Positions 54,521-63,947 of a DNA stretch of 64,000 bases are shown piece after piece. Origin of the DNA: Paludibacter sp. (lineage in GTDB: Bacteria; Bacteroidota; Bacteroidia; Bacteroidales; Paludibacteraceae); NCBI GenBank assembly GCA_028690665.1, contig JAQVAV010000005.1, positions 62,001-126,000 on the forward strand. Direction: 5' to 3'. A model generated the notes under the pieces. That model made no database searches. It was not told where the DNA came from and saw only the letters and a list, made by a program, of their open reading frames with translations. The stretch's first letter is position 1. The number at the start of each line of letters is the position of its first letter. The position numbers and the translations under genes are program-made.

Positions 54521-56167
54521 ATGAAAAATATATTAAAAATCAGCTTATTGTTTATTGCCATTTCTACGTTAAGTGCCTGTTCCGATTTTCTGGACGAAGA
54601 TCCCAAGGGGAAACTTTATCCCAGCGAATTGTTGTCAGATGCTTCTTTGGCAGAAAGTAGCATTAATTCTCTGTATGGTATATTGGTAGATAATTATCGG
54701 GACGTGTTGTCCAATGTCCAGACACATGGCATAACCCCTGCTGCACAACGCTATATTTCTTACTTGTGCGATGTACCCGGAGAAGATATATGGGTCAGCA
54801 ATACAAGTAATGTATCGCGTACCTCTATTGATACGTATACATATAATTACGATGGGAATGATAATATAGACCGAATGTACTACAGTTTCTATATGGCTAT
54901 TAAAGATTGTAATTTCGTTCTTGTAGGACTTAAAGACGCTAACTATTCTTCTGATCCTATGTTCAGTGGAGATAAAGACGCTGCCGATCTGTTTGTAAAA
55001 AAAGGAATCGGACAAGCTTTGGCTATCAGGTCATACGTATACTTTTATTTGGTCCGCTTGTTTGGAGATGTTGTTGTTGTGCCGGAAGAAATGGAAATTG
55101 GGGACGATCTGAATTATTTACAACGCCAGAACTTTGCATCTATTTACCATGACCGTATCATACCAGATCTTTTACAGGCCATTGAATATTTGGGTGACAT
55201 GCCTGCTGGAACAGGTAGCATTACCCGAATAACGGCAAATGCCTGCCGGGCTCTTTTGGCAGAAGTTTATTTAACTATGGCCGGGCGTGTTTACGACAAG
55301 GGAATCAGTGAAGTCTTTGCTAATGATGAACTTCATACAAAAGCAGATTTCTATGGAGAATGTGTACGTTATTGTACAATGCTCGAAAACCAATATTCGT
55401 TACATCCTGATTTTAAAGATTTATTTACGATTAACGGTAATTATTCACCGGAGGATATATGGGAGGTACAAACCACAAATAACGAATTTCCAATGGAAGG
55501 AGCTCCGGAACGTACAGATGATAATTTTGATGGTTTATTTCCTTATGTTAATGCTCAAGGAGCAACTCAGACAGTAGAAGGCTACGGACGTTATTGCATG
55601 GCAAATGTACTTCACGATATGTACGACCCGGTTTATGACAGACGGCTTGACAATGTCGTAGAGGTGACTAATACATACAACAGTGACGTAGAGCCTATAA
55701 CAACATGGAGAACACTCAAATATTGCGACTCGACAATTATTGCAAGACAGGAATATGATTTAAGTTCTTCTCACGTAGCGTGGAAATGTATACGCTATGC
55801 CCATGTCTTGCTGATGAGGGCCGAAGCTTTAAACGAATTGAATAAGACGGAGGAAGCAACCATATACCTTGATATGGTACGTAAAAGAGCCTATAAAGGA
55901 AATGAAGATAAAATTCCGGCAGCGCCTACGAGCCAGGATGAATTCCGTGAATTCGTATGGAAAGAACGCAGAAAAGAGCTGTTTGGGGAATGTTATAGGT
56001 ATTTTGATATGCAACGGACTAATACTTTACATTATGCGGAAGTAGAACCAGCAGGAACGAAGCATGATATATATCCCGATGTCCAGGAAAAACACTATTT
56101 ATTCCCCATCCCGAAAATAGCACTTGAATATAATCCCAATCTGGGAAAACAAAATGAAGGTTGGTAA
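54521..56167 (+). CDS. SusD/RagB-family outer membrane glycan-binding lipoprotein
   Basis: Lipoprotein (lipobox STLSAC, Cys20) covering the SusC barrel and binding the oligosaccharide. N-terminal SDFLDEDPKGKLYPSELLSD; TPR-like helices with AIRSYVYFYLVRLFGDVVVVPE; C-terminal SusD signature FVWKERRKELFGECYRYFDMQR and the closing YLFPIPKIALEYNPNLGKQNEGW. Length 548 is standard. Directly downstream of susC. Confidence 0.95.
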   Translation: MKNILKISLLFIAISTLSACSDFLDEDPKGKLYPSELLSDASLAESSINSLYGILVDNYRDVLSNVQTHGITPAAQRYISYLCDVPGEDIWVSNTSNVSRTSIDTYTYNYDGNDNIDRMYYSFYMAIKDCNFVLVGLKDANYSSDPMFSGDKDAADLFVKKGIGQALAIRSYVYFYLVRLFGDVVVVPEEMEIGDDLNYLQRQNFASIYHDRIIPDLLQAIEYLGDMPAGTGSITRITANACRALLAEVYLTMAGRVYDKGISEVFANDELHTKADFYGECVRYCTMLENQYSLHPDFKDLFTINGNYSPEDIWEVQTTNNEFPMEGAPERTDDNFDGLFPYVNAQGATQTVEGYGRYCMANVLHDMYDPVYDRRLDNVVEVTNTYNSDVEPITTWRTLKYCDSTIIARQEYDLSSSHVAWKCIRYAHVLLMRAEALNELNKTEEATIYLDMVRKRAYKGNEDKIPAAPTSQDEFREFVWKERRKELFGECYRYFDMQRTNTLHYAEVEPAGTKHDIYPDVQEKHYLFPIPKIALEYNPNLGKQNEGW

Positions 56168-56187
56168 TTGATTTAAAATTCTATAAA

Positions 56188-57021
56188 ATGAAAAATACAT
56201 TTAAATATTTAGTCCTTTTATGCTGTCTGATTCTCAATTTTTCATGTGCCAAAGAATACGGTCCTTATGAATATGCCCCGACAGCAAATTTTATGGAAAC
56301 ATATATATCTTTAAAAGAAACAGACGAAGCCATTAATTTCAAACTGTTTATGTATAACCGTATTGATAAAAGCCAGATTTCTGTTACGATTTCAGGAGAC
56401 TCTGTTGTAGAAACAGGTTCTGAAGGAGCCGTCTATGGTACCGACTTTACAATATCACCGGAACCGACAGAGGTCGACAGCAATCATTTGTCATGGACAT
56501 TGAACGAACTTGAAGATCTGGACACTGTAACATTTGTGTTAACTCCGCTTCATAATCCTTATAGTATTGAAAACAGAAAATTTCTTTTTACGATCGAATC
56601 CACAGAAGGAAATTTGAAAGTAGGAGGACAATCTTCGTTAAAACTCACACTGAATAATGTCGATGAATCAATAGAAGGTTACGAACTATCCGTTTCACCC
56701 AAGGCTTTGAATTTTACAGATACTCCTATTGCTTCGGGAGAGGTTAGCCAACCCAAGGCTTTGACACTTACGGCAAAGAATCTAACTGAAGAAATTACAG
56801 TAGTTAAAACAACTAACTTTAAATTTTCGTTGAGTGACGATCCGGAAACAGCCAAAGACATTCTGACTATCCCTCTAACATCGATTAGTAACAACAATGT
56901 TACTTTTTATGTATTTTTTGCACCTACCTCTTCTTCATCCGGCACCAAAACGGGCCAATTACTAATACAATCGTATGGAGTAAAAGATGCAAAAGTAGCT
57001 TTAAGAGGAACTCAGCTTTAA
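56188..57021 (+). CDS. PUL surface lipoprotein, candidate glycan-binding protein
   Basis: Lipoprotein (LILNFSC, Cys20) of 277 residues in the slot after SusD, where surface glycan-binding proteins usually lie. Residues 30-160 form a Calx-beta/DUF1735-like beta domain (VETGSEGAVYGTDFTISPE, NRKFLFTIESTEGNLKVGG); 165-277 form an ASH-like, choice-of-anchor-D-like domain (LNFTDTPIASGEVSQPKALTL, VTFYVFFAPTSSSSGTKTG). The ATG at 56188 replaces a TTG at 56161. Binding activity is inferred from position and fold only. Confidence 0.75.
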   Translation: MKNTFKYLVLLCCLILNFSCAKEYGPYEYAPTANFMETYISLKETDEAINFKLFMYNRIDKSQISVTISGDSVVETGSEGAVYGTDFTISPEPTEVDSNHLSWTLNELEDLDTVTFVLTPLHNPYSIENRKFLFTIESTEGNLKVGGQSSLKLTLNNVDESIEGYELSVSPKALNFTDTPIASGEVSQPKALTLTAKNLTEEITVVKTTNFKFSLSDDPETAKDILTIPLTSISNNNVTFYVFFAPTSSSSGTKTGQLLIQSYGVKDAKVALRGTQL

Positions 57022-57061
57022 AATAATTTCACAGAATATTCATTTAAAAAATTTAATCATT

Positions 57062-57970
57062 ATGAAAAAAACTTTTATTCTTTTATTTTACATTGCTTTT
57101 TGCTTTGTTGTTAGTTATGCACAAAATGTTAATACTTATCGTTTAGATGCTGTAACGGATGCATATACGACTCCGGATGGAGGCGAACTGCTTATTAAAC
57201 GTAAAGACAACCTTCCACGTATGGCTGATAGCCATACAAAATTTATTCTTCGTTTTGATCCGTTTTATTTTTCAGCTGAAAACGAAGGGATAACTTCTGC
57301 TGATGTATCTAAAGCAGAAGTCGTTATCGTATCTGTTTTGGAAGGTGGACTTACAGGCACTTCCCGACGTGTCGATGATGCTTCTATTTTAGTTTACAAA
57401 TGTGATAATTCATGGGAAGTAAATAACCATGAACCGGAACCATTTGAAATTGGAGATCCTATCGCCGGCCCAATATACTTCCCGGGCATTGGAGCCAACG
57501 ACGGGACAGAAGATTTTATGAGCGTCTATGAGACTCCCACCCGTATAGACATCACGGATTTCTTTAAAACCCAAATGGACGAAGGAAATGAATTTTCAAT
57601 AGATTTTATCAAATCTTCTGATTATTCGGTAGAATATACACGTATGGGAGGTGTTGGCCAGTCAGACGAAGCAAAACGTCCAAGAATTGAGATAACCTAT
57701 TCACTCGGAACTGGAGTCAAGAATCAGACAATAAACAGCGTAAAAACATGGTCGGTTGACAATACGATTCATACAAAAATTGGCAATAATTATTCTGGAT
57801 CCGTAGAATACACATTACTCTCGGCAACAGGTCAAACAATTGAAAAACAAAAAATAGGTCAAATAACTGACGGAGAAATAACTTCTAAAGCCAATCTGCC
57901 CAAAGGTTTATATATTGTCAAACTACAAGTGGCTGGGAATACAATTACACAAAAAGTATTAAACAAATAA
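57062..57970 (+). CDS. DNRLRE-domain protein with T9SS sorting domain
   Basis: Secreted 302-residue protein: signal peptide (FILLFYIAFCFVVSYAQ), then a DNRLRE/CBM96-like beta domain (residues 25-215; RLDAVTDAYTTPDGGELLIKR, FILRFDP, RIDITDFFKTQMDEG, RPRIEITY) and a C-terminal T9SS type A-like sorting domain ending LPKGLYIVKLQVAGNTITQKVL, although the usual PNP motif is missing. It shares the DNRLRE module with the protein encoded at 48334. Likely a cell-surface or released carbohydrate-binding or structural protein of the PUL. Confidence 0.78.
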   Translation: MKKTFILLFYIAFCFVVSYAQNVNTYRLDAVTDAYTTPDGGELLIKRKDNLPRMADSHTKFILRFDPFYFSAENEGITSADVSKAEVVIVSVLEGGLTGTSRRVDDASILVYKCDNSWEVNNHEPEPFEIGDPIAGPIYFPGIGANDGTEDFMSVYETPTRIDITDFFKTQMDEGNEFSIDFIKSSDYSVEYTRMGGVGQSDEAKRPRIEITYSLGTGVKNQTINSVKTWSVDNTIHTKIGNNYSGSVEYTLLSATGQTIEKQKIGQITDGEITSKANLPKGLYIVKLQVAGNTITQKVLNK

Positions 57971-57990
57971 TTGGTTAAAAATAATCTATT

Positions 57991-59433
57991 ATGAAAAAAT
58001 GTGTATTCTCATTATTTGCAATAAGTTTGTTGTGCATTTCGCTGCATGCTACGACACATACTATTACCTCCAATTCAGGAGGTGATGGGAGCGGAACCTT
58101 TCGGGATAAATTCAAAAATGCAGGAAATACGGATATTATTGTTTTTAATATTGATGGAAACGATACAATAAGTTTAGATGGAGCATTATCCCGAACAAAG
58201 GGAAATACCAAAATAACTGTTGAAGGAATCAATCAGGCGACAGGAAATCCTATTGTTTTGAAAGCTAAAAGCGGTAATAGCATCTTTCGTTCAAGTTCAG
58301 GAACAGACAGAGATAATATAAATGTAACCTTTAATAATCTGGTGTTTTTGAATGCGTCTAATTCGAGTCATGGTGGTGCTTTTTCATTAGGACACAGTAC
58401 CCATGAAGTTCTTGCCAGCTTTATTTTTTCAGAATGCGTTTTTGAGAATTGTTCATCTTCAGCCAGAGGCGGTGCCATAGGAGTAAACAAAAATGTCAGT
58501 CTCCAGGTAGAAAATTGTACTTTCTACGGAAATAGTGCAGGTACGAGCGGAGGAGCCATATCATCTGTATCTACAACGAGTGTAATTAATATTAAAAATT
58601 GTACTTTTTATGATAACAGTACAGATAATACGGGAGGAGCCATATATATAAACTCTGATAATCCGTCAGTAATTACCAACTGTACTTTCTATAATAATAC
58701 GGCAAATAGTGGAGGTGCTATGTTCGTAAATTCAATTACTCCTGATTCTTTAATCAATTGTACGTTTGTTAATAACAAAGTAGGTTCGACAGAAGAAGGC
58801 AACGGCGCTTTATATGCTGATACTATCAATGTAGAAGAACCAATTAACAATACCGTATTGATCAATTGTATCGTATCCGGTACAACAGAAACATCGCTGG
58901 GAAACGCTGTTACAGATGTTTACGGAAAAAAAATCATGTTGAAAAACTGTATCGTACAAACAACTGATGAATCAGTTTCGACTGGCTATATTACAAATCC
59001 GGTTACTTACGCATCATCGGTTTTTCCATCCGGAACTCCTGAATTGAAAGATAATGGAGGCTTTACCCAAACGATAGCTATCAGCAAAACCGGAGCTGCA
59101 TTTCAGACAGGAACCACGGAAGACAATATTCCGGAAACAGATCAGCGTGGTATTGCCCGTAATGTTACCCCATGTATCGGAGCCTACGAAGCAGAAGTCT
59201 TAACCGGACAACAATCTCCAGGTCAAACTATCACTGTTGCTGTTAATAACAGGGAGATTTCTTTTATTTCCGGGAAATCAGGACTGGCGACTATTTATAA
59301 TCTGGCAGGAGAAATACTCTTCGAAAAGTATTCTTCCGGGAATATCACATACACAGCTCCTTATACAGGGATTTACATTGTAAGGTTTATTGAAGGTGGA
59401 AACATCTTTAAAAGAAAAATAGTCATTAAATAA
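57991..59433 (+). CDS. Right-handed parallel beta-helix protein with T9SS sorting domain
   Basis: Secreted 480-residue protein: signal peptide (LFAISLLCISLHATTH), beta-helix coils with repeated NCTFYxNxxxxxGGAI turns (residues 130-280), a choice-of-anchor-Q-like close (DQRGIARNVTPCIGAYEA) and a T9SS-type C-terminal domain (SGLATIYNLAGEIL, YTGIYIVRFIEGG). The fold is shared by polysaccharide lyases and adhesins, but no lyase catalytic residues can be pointed out. Last gene before a strong terminator. Confidence 0.8.
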   Translation: MKKCVFSLFAISLLCISLHATTHTITSNSGGDGSGTFRDKFKNAGNTDIIVFNIDGNDTISLDGALSRTKGNTKITVEGINQATGNPIVLKAKSGNSIFRSSSGTDRDNINVTFNNLVFLNASNSSHGGAFSLGHSTHEVLASFIFSECVFENCSSSARGGAIGVNKNVSLQVENCTFYGNSAGTSGGAISSVSTTSVINIKNCTFYDNSTDNTGGAIYINSDNPSVITNCTFYNNTANSGGAMFVNSITPDSLINCTFVNNKVGSTEEGNGALYADTINVEEPINNTVLINCIVSGTTETSLGNAVTDVYGKKIMLKNCIVQTTDESVSTGYITNPVTYASSVFPSGTPELKDNGGFTQTIAISKTGAAFQTGTTEDNIPETDQRGIARNVTPCIGAYEAEVLTGQQSPGQTITVAVNNREISFISGKSGLATIYNLAGEILFEKYSSGNITYTAPYTGIYIVRFIEGGNIFKRKIVIK

Positions 59434-59444
59434 CAAATTATTGT

Positions 59445-59492
59445 AAAAATGGTTGTGTTATAACGACACATCGAATAACACAACCATTTTTT
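59445..59492 (+). terminator. Strong intrinsic terminator inside the PUL
   Basis: Near-perfect stem AAAAATGGTTGTGTTAT / ATAACACAACCATTTTT (17 bp, 13-nt loop) with T tract. It separates the SusCD unit from the GH2-GH105 genes, which begin 16 nt later. Confidence 0.88.
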
Positions 59493-59513
59493 ATATCTAC
59501 AAAAAAATTGAGT

Positions 59514-62500
59514 GTGAAGTCTTTATTTATTCAATGTATAGCCTTATCTTCTTTTATTTTTTTGTCCTTGTCTTGTGCAAAACAAGCTCAGATTGAAACA
59601 ACCGGCTATGCTCCATGGGGATATGTATCTGATGATTATAAATTCTCGTCGGAGTTTTCAAGAAATTATATGAATGCCCGGGAACCTCGTATTGTTGAAA
59701 ATTTACTCCAAAACTGGACATTTTTATATTCTCCGGACACAAAAGAAAACAAATCTTTTTCCCAGTCAGAATTTGATGACAGCCAATGGGAAATAGTTCA
59801 GCTCCCTCATACATGGATGACTTATGAGACAACAAAGGACTTACACCCTTTTATCATGAATGCCTCTGAGAATGATGATCCGTACTGGTGGAAAGGCTGG
59901 GGGTACTACAGAAAAAAAATTGAGATCAACCCGGTACTGAGAAACAAACGTTTTTTTCTGGAATTCGACGGAGTACAAAAATACGGTATTGTTTATATCA
60001 ACGGAAAAAAAGCAGGAGAACATAAGGGCGGTTATAATTCATTTTCAATAGAAATAACTCCATTTCTTGACTGGAATAAAACCGAACAAAATATCACGGT
60101 CTCTGTCAACGGCTACCGTCGGGACAAATGGTCCATTCCGCCAATGACTGCCGGAAACTGGGATGTATATAGTGGTATATATCGTCCGGTACGATTAACT
60201 ATTAAAAACAATATATATATACCTTATCAGGGGAACTGGGAACATGAAGGAGGAACTTATATTACAACTCCTTTTGTAAAAGGAGACTCGGCTATCGTGA
60301 AAACGATAACCTATATAAAAAATGATCGTGAAAAATCTGTAGAAATTTCGTTAGTTACAAAAATTGTTGACCGCAAAGATTCTGTTTTGGCTGTAATGTC
60401 TGAGAATAAGATATTATTACCTAAAGTAATCAGTTCGCTTACTCAACAAAGTCCTTTATTGAAAAATATCAAACGTTGGTCTGATGTTAACCCTGTTATT
60501 TACAAAGTAAAAACATTTGTATTTAAATCCGATTCGTTAATGGATGTCTATGAATCTCCTTTAGGCATCCGTACTTTTCATTGGAATTATCAGACAAATG
60601 ATTTATATGTAAATGGTAAGAGAACTAATATTAGAGGTACAAACCGCCACCAGGAATATCCGTGGCTTGGTGATGCAATTCCGGATTGGCTTACACTAAA
60701 AGATATGTTTGATATAAAATACGGTTTAGGAATTAATTTTATGAGAACAGCACATTATCCTCAGTCATCATTAGTTTATGACTTTAACAATCAATATGGC
60801 ATCATAACTGTAGAAGAACTCCCTAATATTAAAAATATTGATTTTAATGATGATGTACAGGAACAAAATGCAAGAGCCATGGTGCGCCGTGATAGGAATA
60901 ACCCTTGTATTTTTTTCTGGAGTGTAGGTAATGAAACAAACGATGCAGCAAATTCCGAATGGATATTTCAGGAGGACACAACAAGAATAATTCATGCCCG
61001 AAAAGCTGAAGGAGGAGGAAAATACGTAAGGCATACGCATCTGAATTTAGACATGGAAAATTTGTTGAGAATAACACACAGGGGATGGTTCACTCCGGAG
61101 GATGCCTCTTCAGATATTAATACAACACCGGAGAACGGACAGGAAGCCGGTAATAATCTCTGGCAATACGAAAAAGCCAAAATACGGAATGGCAGTATAA
61201 GAGGAGATCTGAATCACAACTGTGTTGCTTGGTTATATCAGGATCACGGAGCTGACCGTAATTATAAGAATTCATTGCTGACCGCCACTAATGCTAAAGG
61301 TTGGGTGGATATGTACAGAATTCCAAAACTCGTATATTTCCTGACACGGGCCAATTACATAGCAAAACCAATGATTTATATCCATCCGGAGTATTGGAGA
61401 AAAAAATTTATCGGATCTAAAAGAACAATTTATGTAGATTCCAATTGTGATGAGGTTGAACTTTTTGTAAATGAAAACAGTGTGGGGAAAAAACCTATAC
61501 AAAAAAAACTATTTAACAGTGTCCCATTTGATAGCCTGACAATCAAAAATGGCACACTAAAAGTCATTGGCTACAAAAACCACAAACAGGTTGCAAGCCA
61601 GAAAATCAGTATGCCCGGAAAACCACAAAAAATAATACTTACCTCTTCGGCAACAGTACTCAATGATTCGAATGAATATATAAGTACTATTACGGCATAT
61701 ATCGTCGACGACAAGGGTACAATTGTATTTGATGCTGCCCCGGATTTAAACTGGGAAATAAAAGGAGAAGCTTCTTTAGTAGGGCCGGAATTATATAAAA
61801 GTGATCTGGACAAAAAAGAAGCCCGTAGTGGTACCGGATATGAAACTACTCCTGTAAGCAATGTAATCAGAGGGTCAGGCAATAAAGGGAAAATTGAAAT
61901 AACAGTCACAGCATCCGACAATATTCAGGCAGGCAAACTAACTCTCTACAATGAAGGATATCATAAAGCGGATGGTTGGATAAAACAACCAGAACTTTCT
62001 ACTAAAAACAGGAAAAAGACGACACGGAATTTGAATTTTAAAGAAGACTATAAATTTTCATCTCTCATTAAAATAAAATTGTACAATAATATTCTGTTTA
62101 AAAACACAACCAACAGTAAACTTCTGAAATACGAAATCGACACTTTTCTGAAAAAGAAAGAAGGTTCAGATAATTTCTACGGCATTGGTTATCAAGCATT
62201 ATTAGAACAGATTACCTCAATCATCAAAAGAACGAACGGAATTATGATCGGAGATGACTTCAATTTCTTAATGGAACAATATAATATGTATTTAAACATA
62301 GAACAGTTAATTGATAAGCGCATGTTTCAGGTAAATTACGCACTACTATTAAAAAAAGAGTACTTAAAAAAGATCATAATATTACACGAACAGGTTGATT
62401 ATGAATCAATATGTAAAGAGATATTAAGCTTTCCCGAAAAGCAAAAGGTATGTTATGTAGTATTTGACAGCAAATACAAATCCTACAAATTAAATTACGA

Positions 62501-62705
62501 TTATGTCACAAAGACATATACAATTTATACAGATAAAGCTCATTCTCTCAGTAATATTTCAAAAGCATTCTCACTAAAAGATCTACCTAAGGTTTGGAGT
62601 GAAATCGACAGAATAAACCCTGATCTTTCTTATAACTCAGAAGAAAATAAAATAGAATTTCATAACAAACTCCAATTGATTGCACTTCCAATATATAAAA
62701 ATTAA
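59514..62705 (+). CDS. GH2-family lipoprotein glycosidase with long C-terminal extension
   Basis: GH2 enzyme with lipoprotein signal (SFIFLSLSC). Jelly-roll domain (NWTFLYSPD, WWKGWGYYRKKIEI), Ig-like domain, TIM barrel with RGTNRHQEYPWLGDAIP, acid/base Glu474 in SVGNETND and a likely nucleophile Glu544 in GQEAGNN, where most GH2 enzymes have a SEYG/REFG-type motif. Ig-like domains follow to about residue 820. The last 230 residues (from about 61990) are Lys/Tyr/Asn-rich, mixed alpha/beta, and match no domain I know. Start GTG 59514 gives MKSLF-type signal; TTG 59508 is the alternative. GH105 gene follows 28 bp downstream. Confidence 0.82.
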   Translation: MKSLFIQCIALSSFIFLSLSCAKQAQIETTGYAPWGYVSDDYKFSSEFSRNYMNAREPRIVENLLQNWTFLYSPDTKENKSFSQSEFDDSQWEIVQLPHTWMTYETTKDLHPFIMNASENDDPYWWKGWGYYRKKIEINPVLRNKRFFLEFDGVQKYGIVYINGKKAGEHKGGYNSFSIEITPFLDWNKTEQNITVSVNGYRRDKWSIPPMTAGNWDVYSGIYRPVRLTIKNNIYIPYQGNWEHEGGTYITTPFVKGDSAIVKTITYIKNDREKSVEISLVTKIVDRKDSVLAVMSENKILLPKVISSLTQQSPLLKNIKRWSDVNPVIYKVKTFVFKSDSLMDVYESPLGIRTFHWNYQTNDLYVNGKRTNIRGTNRHQEYPWLGDAIPDWLTLKDMFDIKYGLGINFMRTAHYPQSSLVYDFNNQYGIITVEELPNIKNIDFNDDVQEQNARAMVRRDRNNPCIFFWSVGNETNDAANSEWIFQEDTTRIIHARKAEGGGKYVRHTHLNLDMENLLRITHRGWFTPEDASSDINTTPENGQEAGNNLWQYEKAKIRNGSIRGDLNHNCVAWLYQDHGADRNYKNSLLTATNAKGWVDMYRIPKLVYFLTRANYIAKPMIYIHPEYWRKKFIGSKRTIYVDSNCDEVELFVNENSVGKKPIQKKLFNSVPFDSLTIKNGTLKVIGYKNHKQVASQKISMPGKPQKIILTSSATVLNDSNEYISTITAYIVDDKGTIVFDAAPDLNWEIKGEASLVGPELYKSDLDKKEARSGTGYETTPVSNVIRGSGNKGKIEITVTASDNIQAGKLTLYNEGYHKADGWIKQPELSTKNRKKTTRNLNFKEDYKFSSLIKIKLYNNILFKNTTNSKLLKYEIDTFLKKKEGSDNFYGIGYQALLEQITSIIKRTNGIMIGDDFNFLMEQYNMYLNIEQLIDKRMFQVNYALLLKKEYLKKIIILHEQVDYESICKEILSFPEKQKVCYVVFDSKYKSYKLNYDYVTKTYTIYTDKAHSLSNISKAFSLKDLPKVWSEIDRINPDLSYNSEENKIEFHNKLQLIALPIYKN

Positions 62706-62733
62706 AAACTAACAAATAAATACAGATTATATT

Positions 62734-63933
62734 ATGATATGGAAAAAAATCCTGCTATTAGTAATAGCATTATTCTTTAGTTTCAGTTACCCACAAGCTC
62801 AAATTAGCGAAGAATATGAAACTTTCAATATCAACACCATAAAAAAAACAATGAAAAAGGTAGCAGACTGGCAATTAGATAATTTATTATACGAGTCTGG
62901 AGGAGGATATGGAAACATGGGGCTTGTAAGAAATGACAGTTGGGCAAGAGCAGTCTGTTTCATGGGGATATTGTCAACGTATAAAACTACAGGCGATTAT
63001 AAATATCTGAAAGAAACAATCGACTTTGCCGAAAGAAACAACTGGCAATTAGGTCCTAAACCACGCCATGCTGACGACCAGACTGTCGGTCAGGTATACC
63101 TCGAACTTTATGACATGACTGAAGGAAAAAAGGATGAACGGGAAATTGAATCAATTAAAACAAATTTTTCATCAATGTACGAAAATCCCCAAAGGGGAAC
63201 AACACACGGCTGGGACAAAGATAAAAACTGGAGCTGGTCAGATGCTTTGTTTATGGCTCCTCCGGCAATAGCACATCTATATAAAATCACGAAGGAAGAA
63301 AAATACATCGATTTGTTGGACATGTATTATTGGGATAGTTACGATTTACTTTGTGATAAATTTGAATCTTTATTTTACAGAGATGAAAGATATATTTTCT
63401 CAAAAAACAGTAAAGCCAAAACCCAACAGGGGAAGAAGGTATTTTGGCTACGTGGAAATGCCTGGGTTATAGGAGGGCTCGCCGGAATTCTCAGTTATTT
63501 ACCCAAAGAACATAAAAGCTATCCAAAATATCTTGACCTTTACAAAAAAATGGCAGCAAGATTTTTGGAGCTTCAGCAAATTGACGGATTGTGGAGACCA
63601 AGTATGCTTGACCCGTGGCAATTTCCTGAGAAAGAAACAAGTGGAAGCAGTTTTGCCTGTTACGCTCTGGCATGGGGAATCAACAAAGGCATTCTCGATC
63701 CTCAGCAATATAAAGATCCCGTCAAAAGAGCCTGGCTGGCTCTGACCGAATGCGTTGATGAACAAGGTAAATTAGGCTGGGTTCAACCGGTTGGACACGA
63801 CCCTCAGCATATTAAGTCAACAGATACAATGGAATACGGCTCCGGAGCTTTTCTTTTAGCTGCACGCCAGATATATATTATGTCCTTCTTGGAAAATGTC
63901 CGGAAAAGACATACAGAAGATAGTATTTTTTAA
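62734..63933 (+). CDS. GH105 unsaturated rhamnogalacturonyl/glucuronyl hydrolase
   Basis: Removes 4,5-unsaturated uronic acids left by polysaccharide lyases. Signal peptide (LLLVIALFFSFSYPQAQ); (alpha/alpha)6 barrel with RHADDQTVGQVYLELY (Asp114/115), WSWSDALFMAPP (Asp170, the YteR-like catalytic position), FWLRGNAWVIGGLAG and SGSSFACYALAWGIN. Length 399 fits. Its presence means the locus handles a lyase-cleaved uronate glycan such as rhamnogalacturonan, ulvan-like or glucuronan material. Confidence 0.9.
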   Translation: MIWKKILLLVIALFFSFSYPQAQISEEYETFNINTIKKTMKKVADWQLDNLLYESGGGYGNMGLVRNDSWARAVCFMGILSTYKTTGDYKYLKETIDFAERNNWQLGPKPRHADDQTVGQVYLELYDMTEGKKDEREIESIKTNFSSMYENPQRGTTHGWDKDKNWSWSDALFMAPPAIAHLYKITKEEKYIDLLDMYYWDSYDLLCDKFESLFYRDERYIFSKNSKAKTQQGKKVFWLRGNAWVIGGLAGILSYLPKEHKSYPKYLDLYKKMAARFLELQQIDGLWRPSMLDPWQFPEKETSGSSFACYALAWGINKGILDPQQYKDPVKRAWLALTECVDEQGKLGWVQPVGHDPQHIKSTDTMEYGSGAFLLAARQIYIMSFLENVRKRHTEDSIF

Positions 63934-63947
63934 AATAGATGACACCG

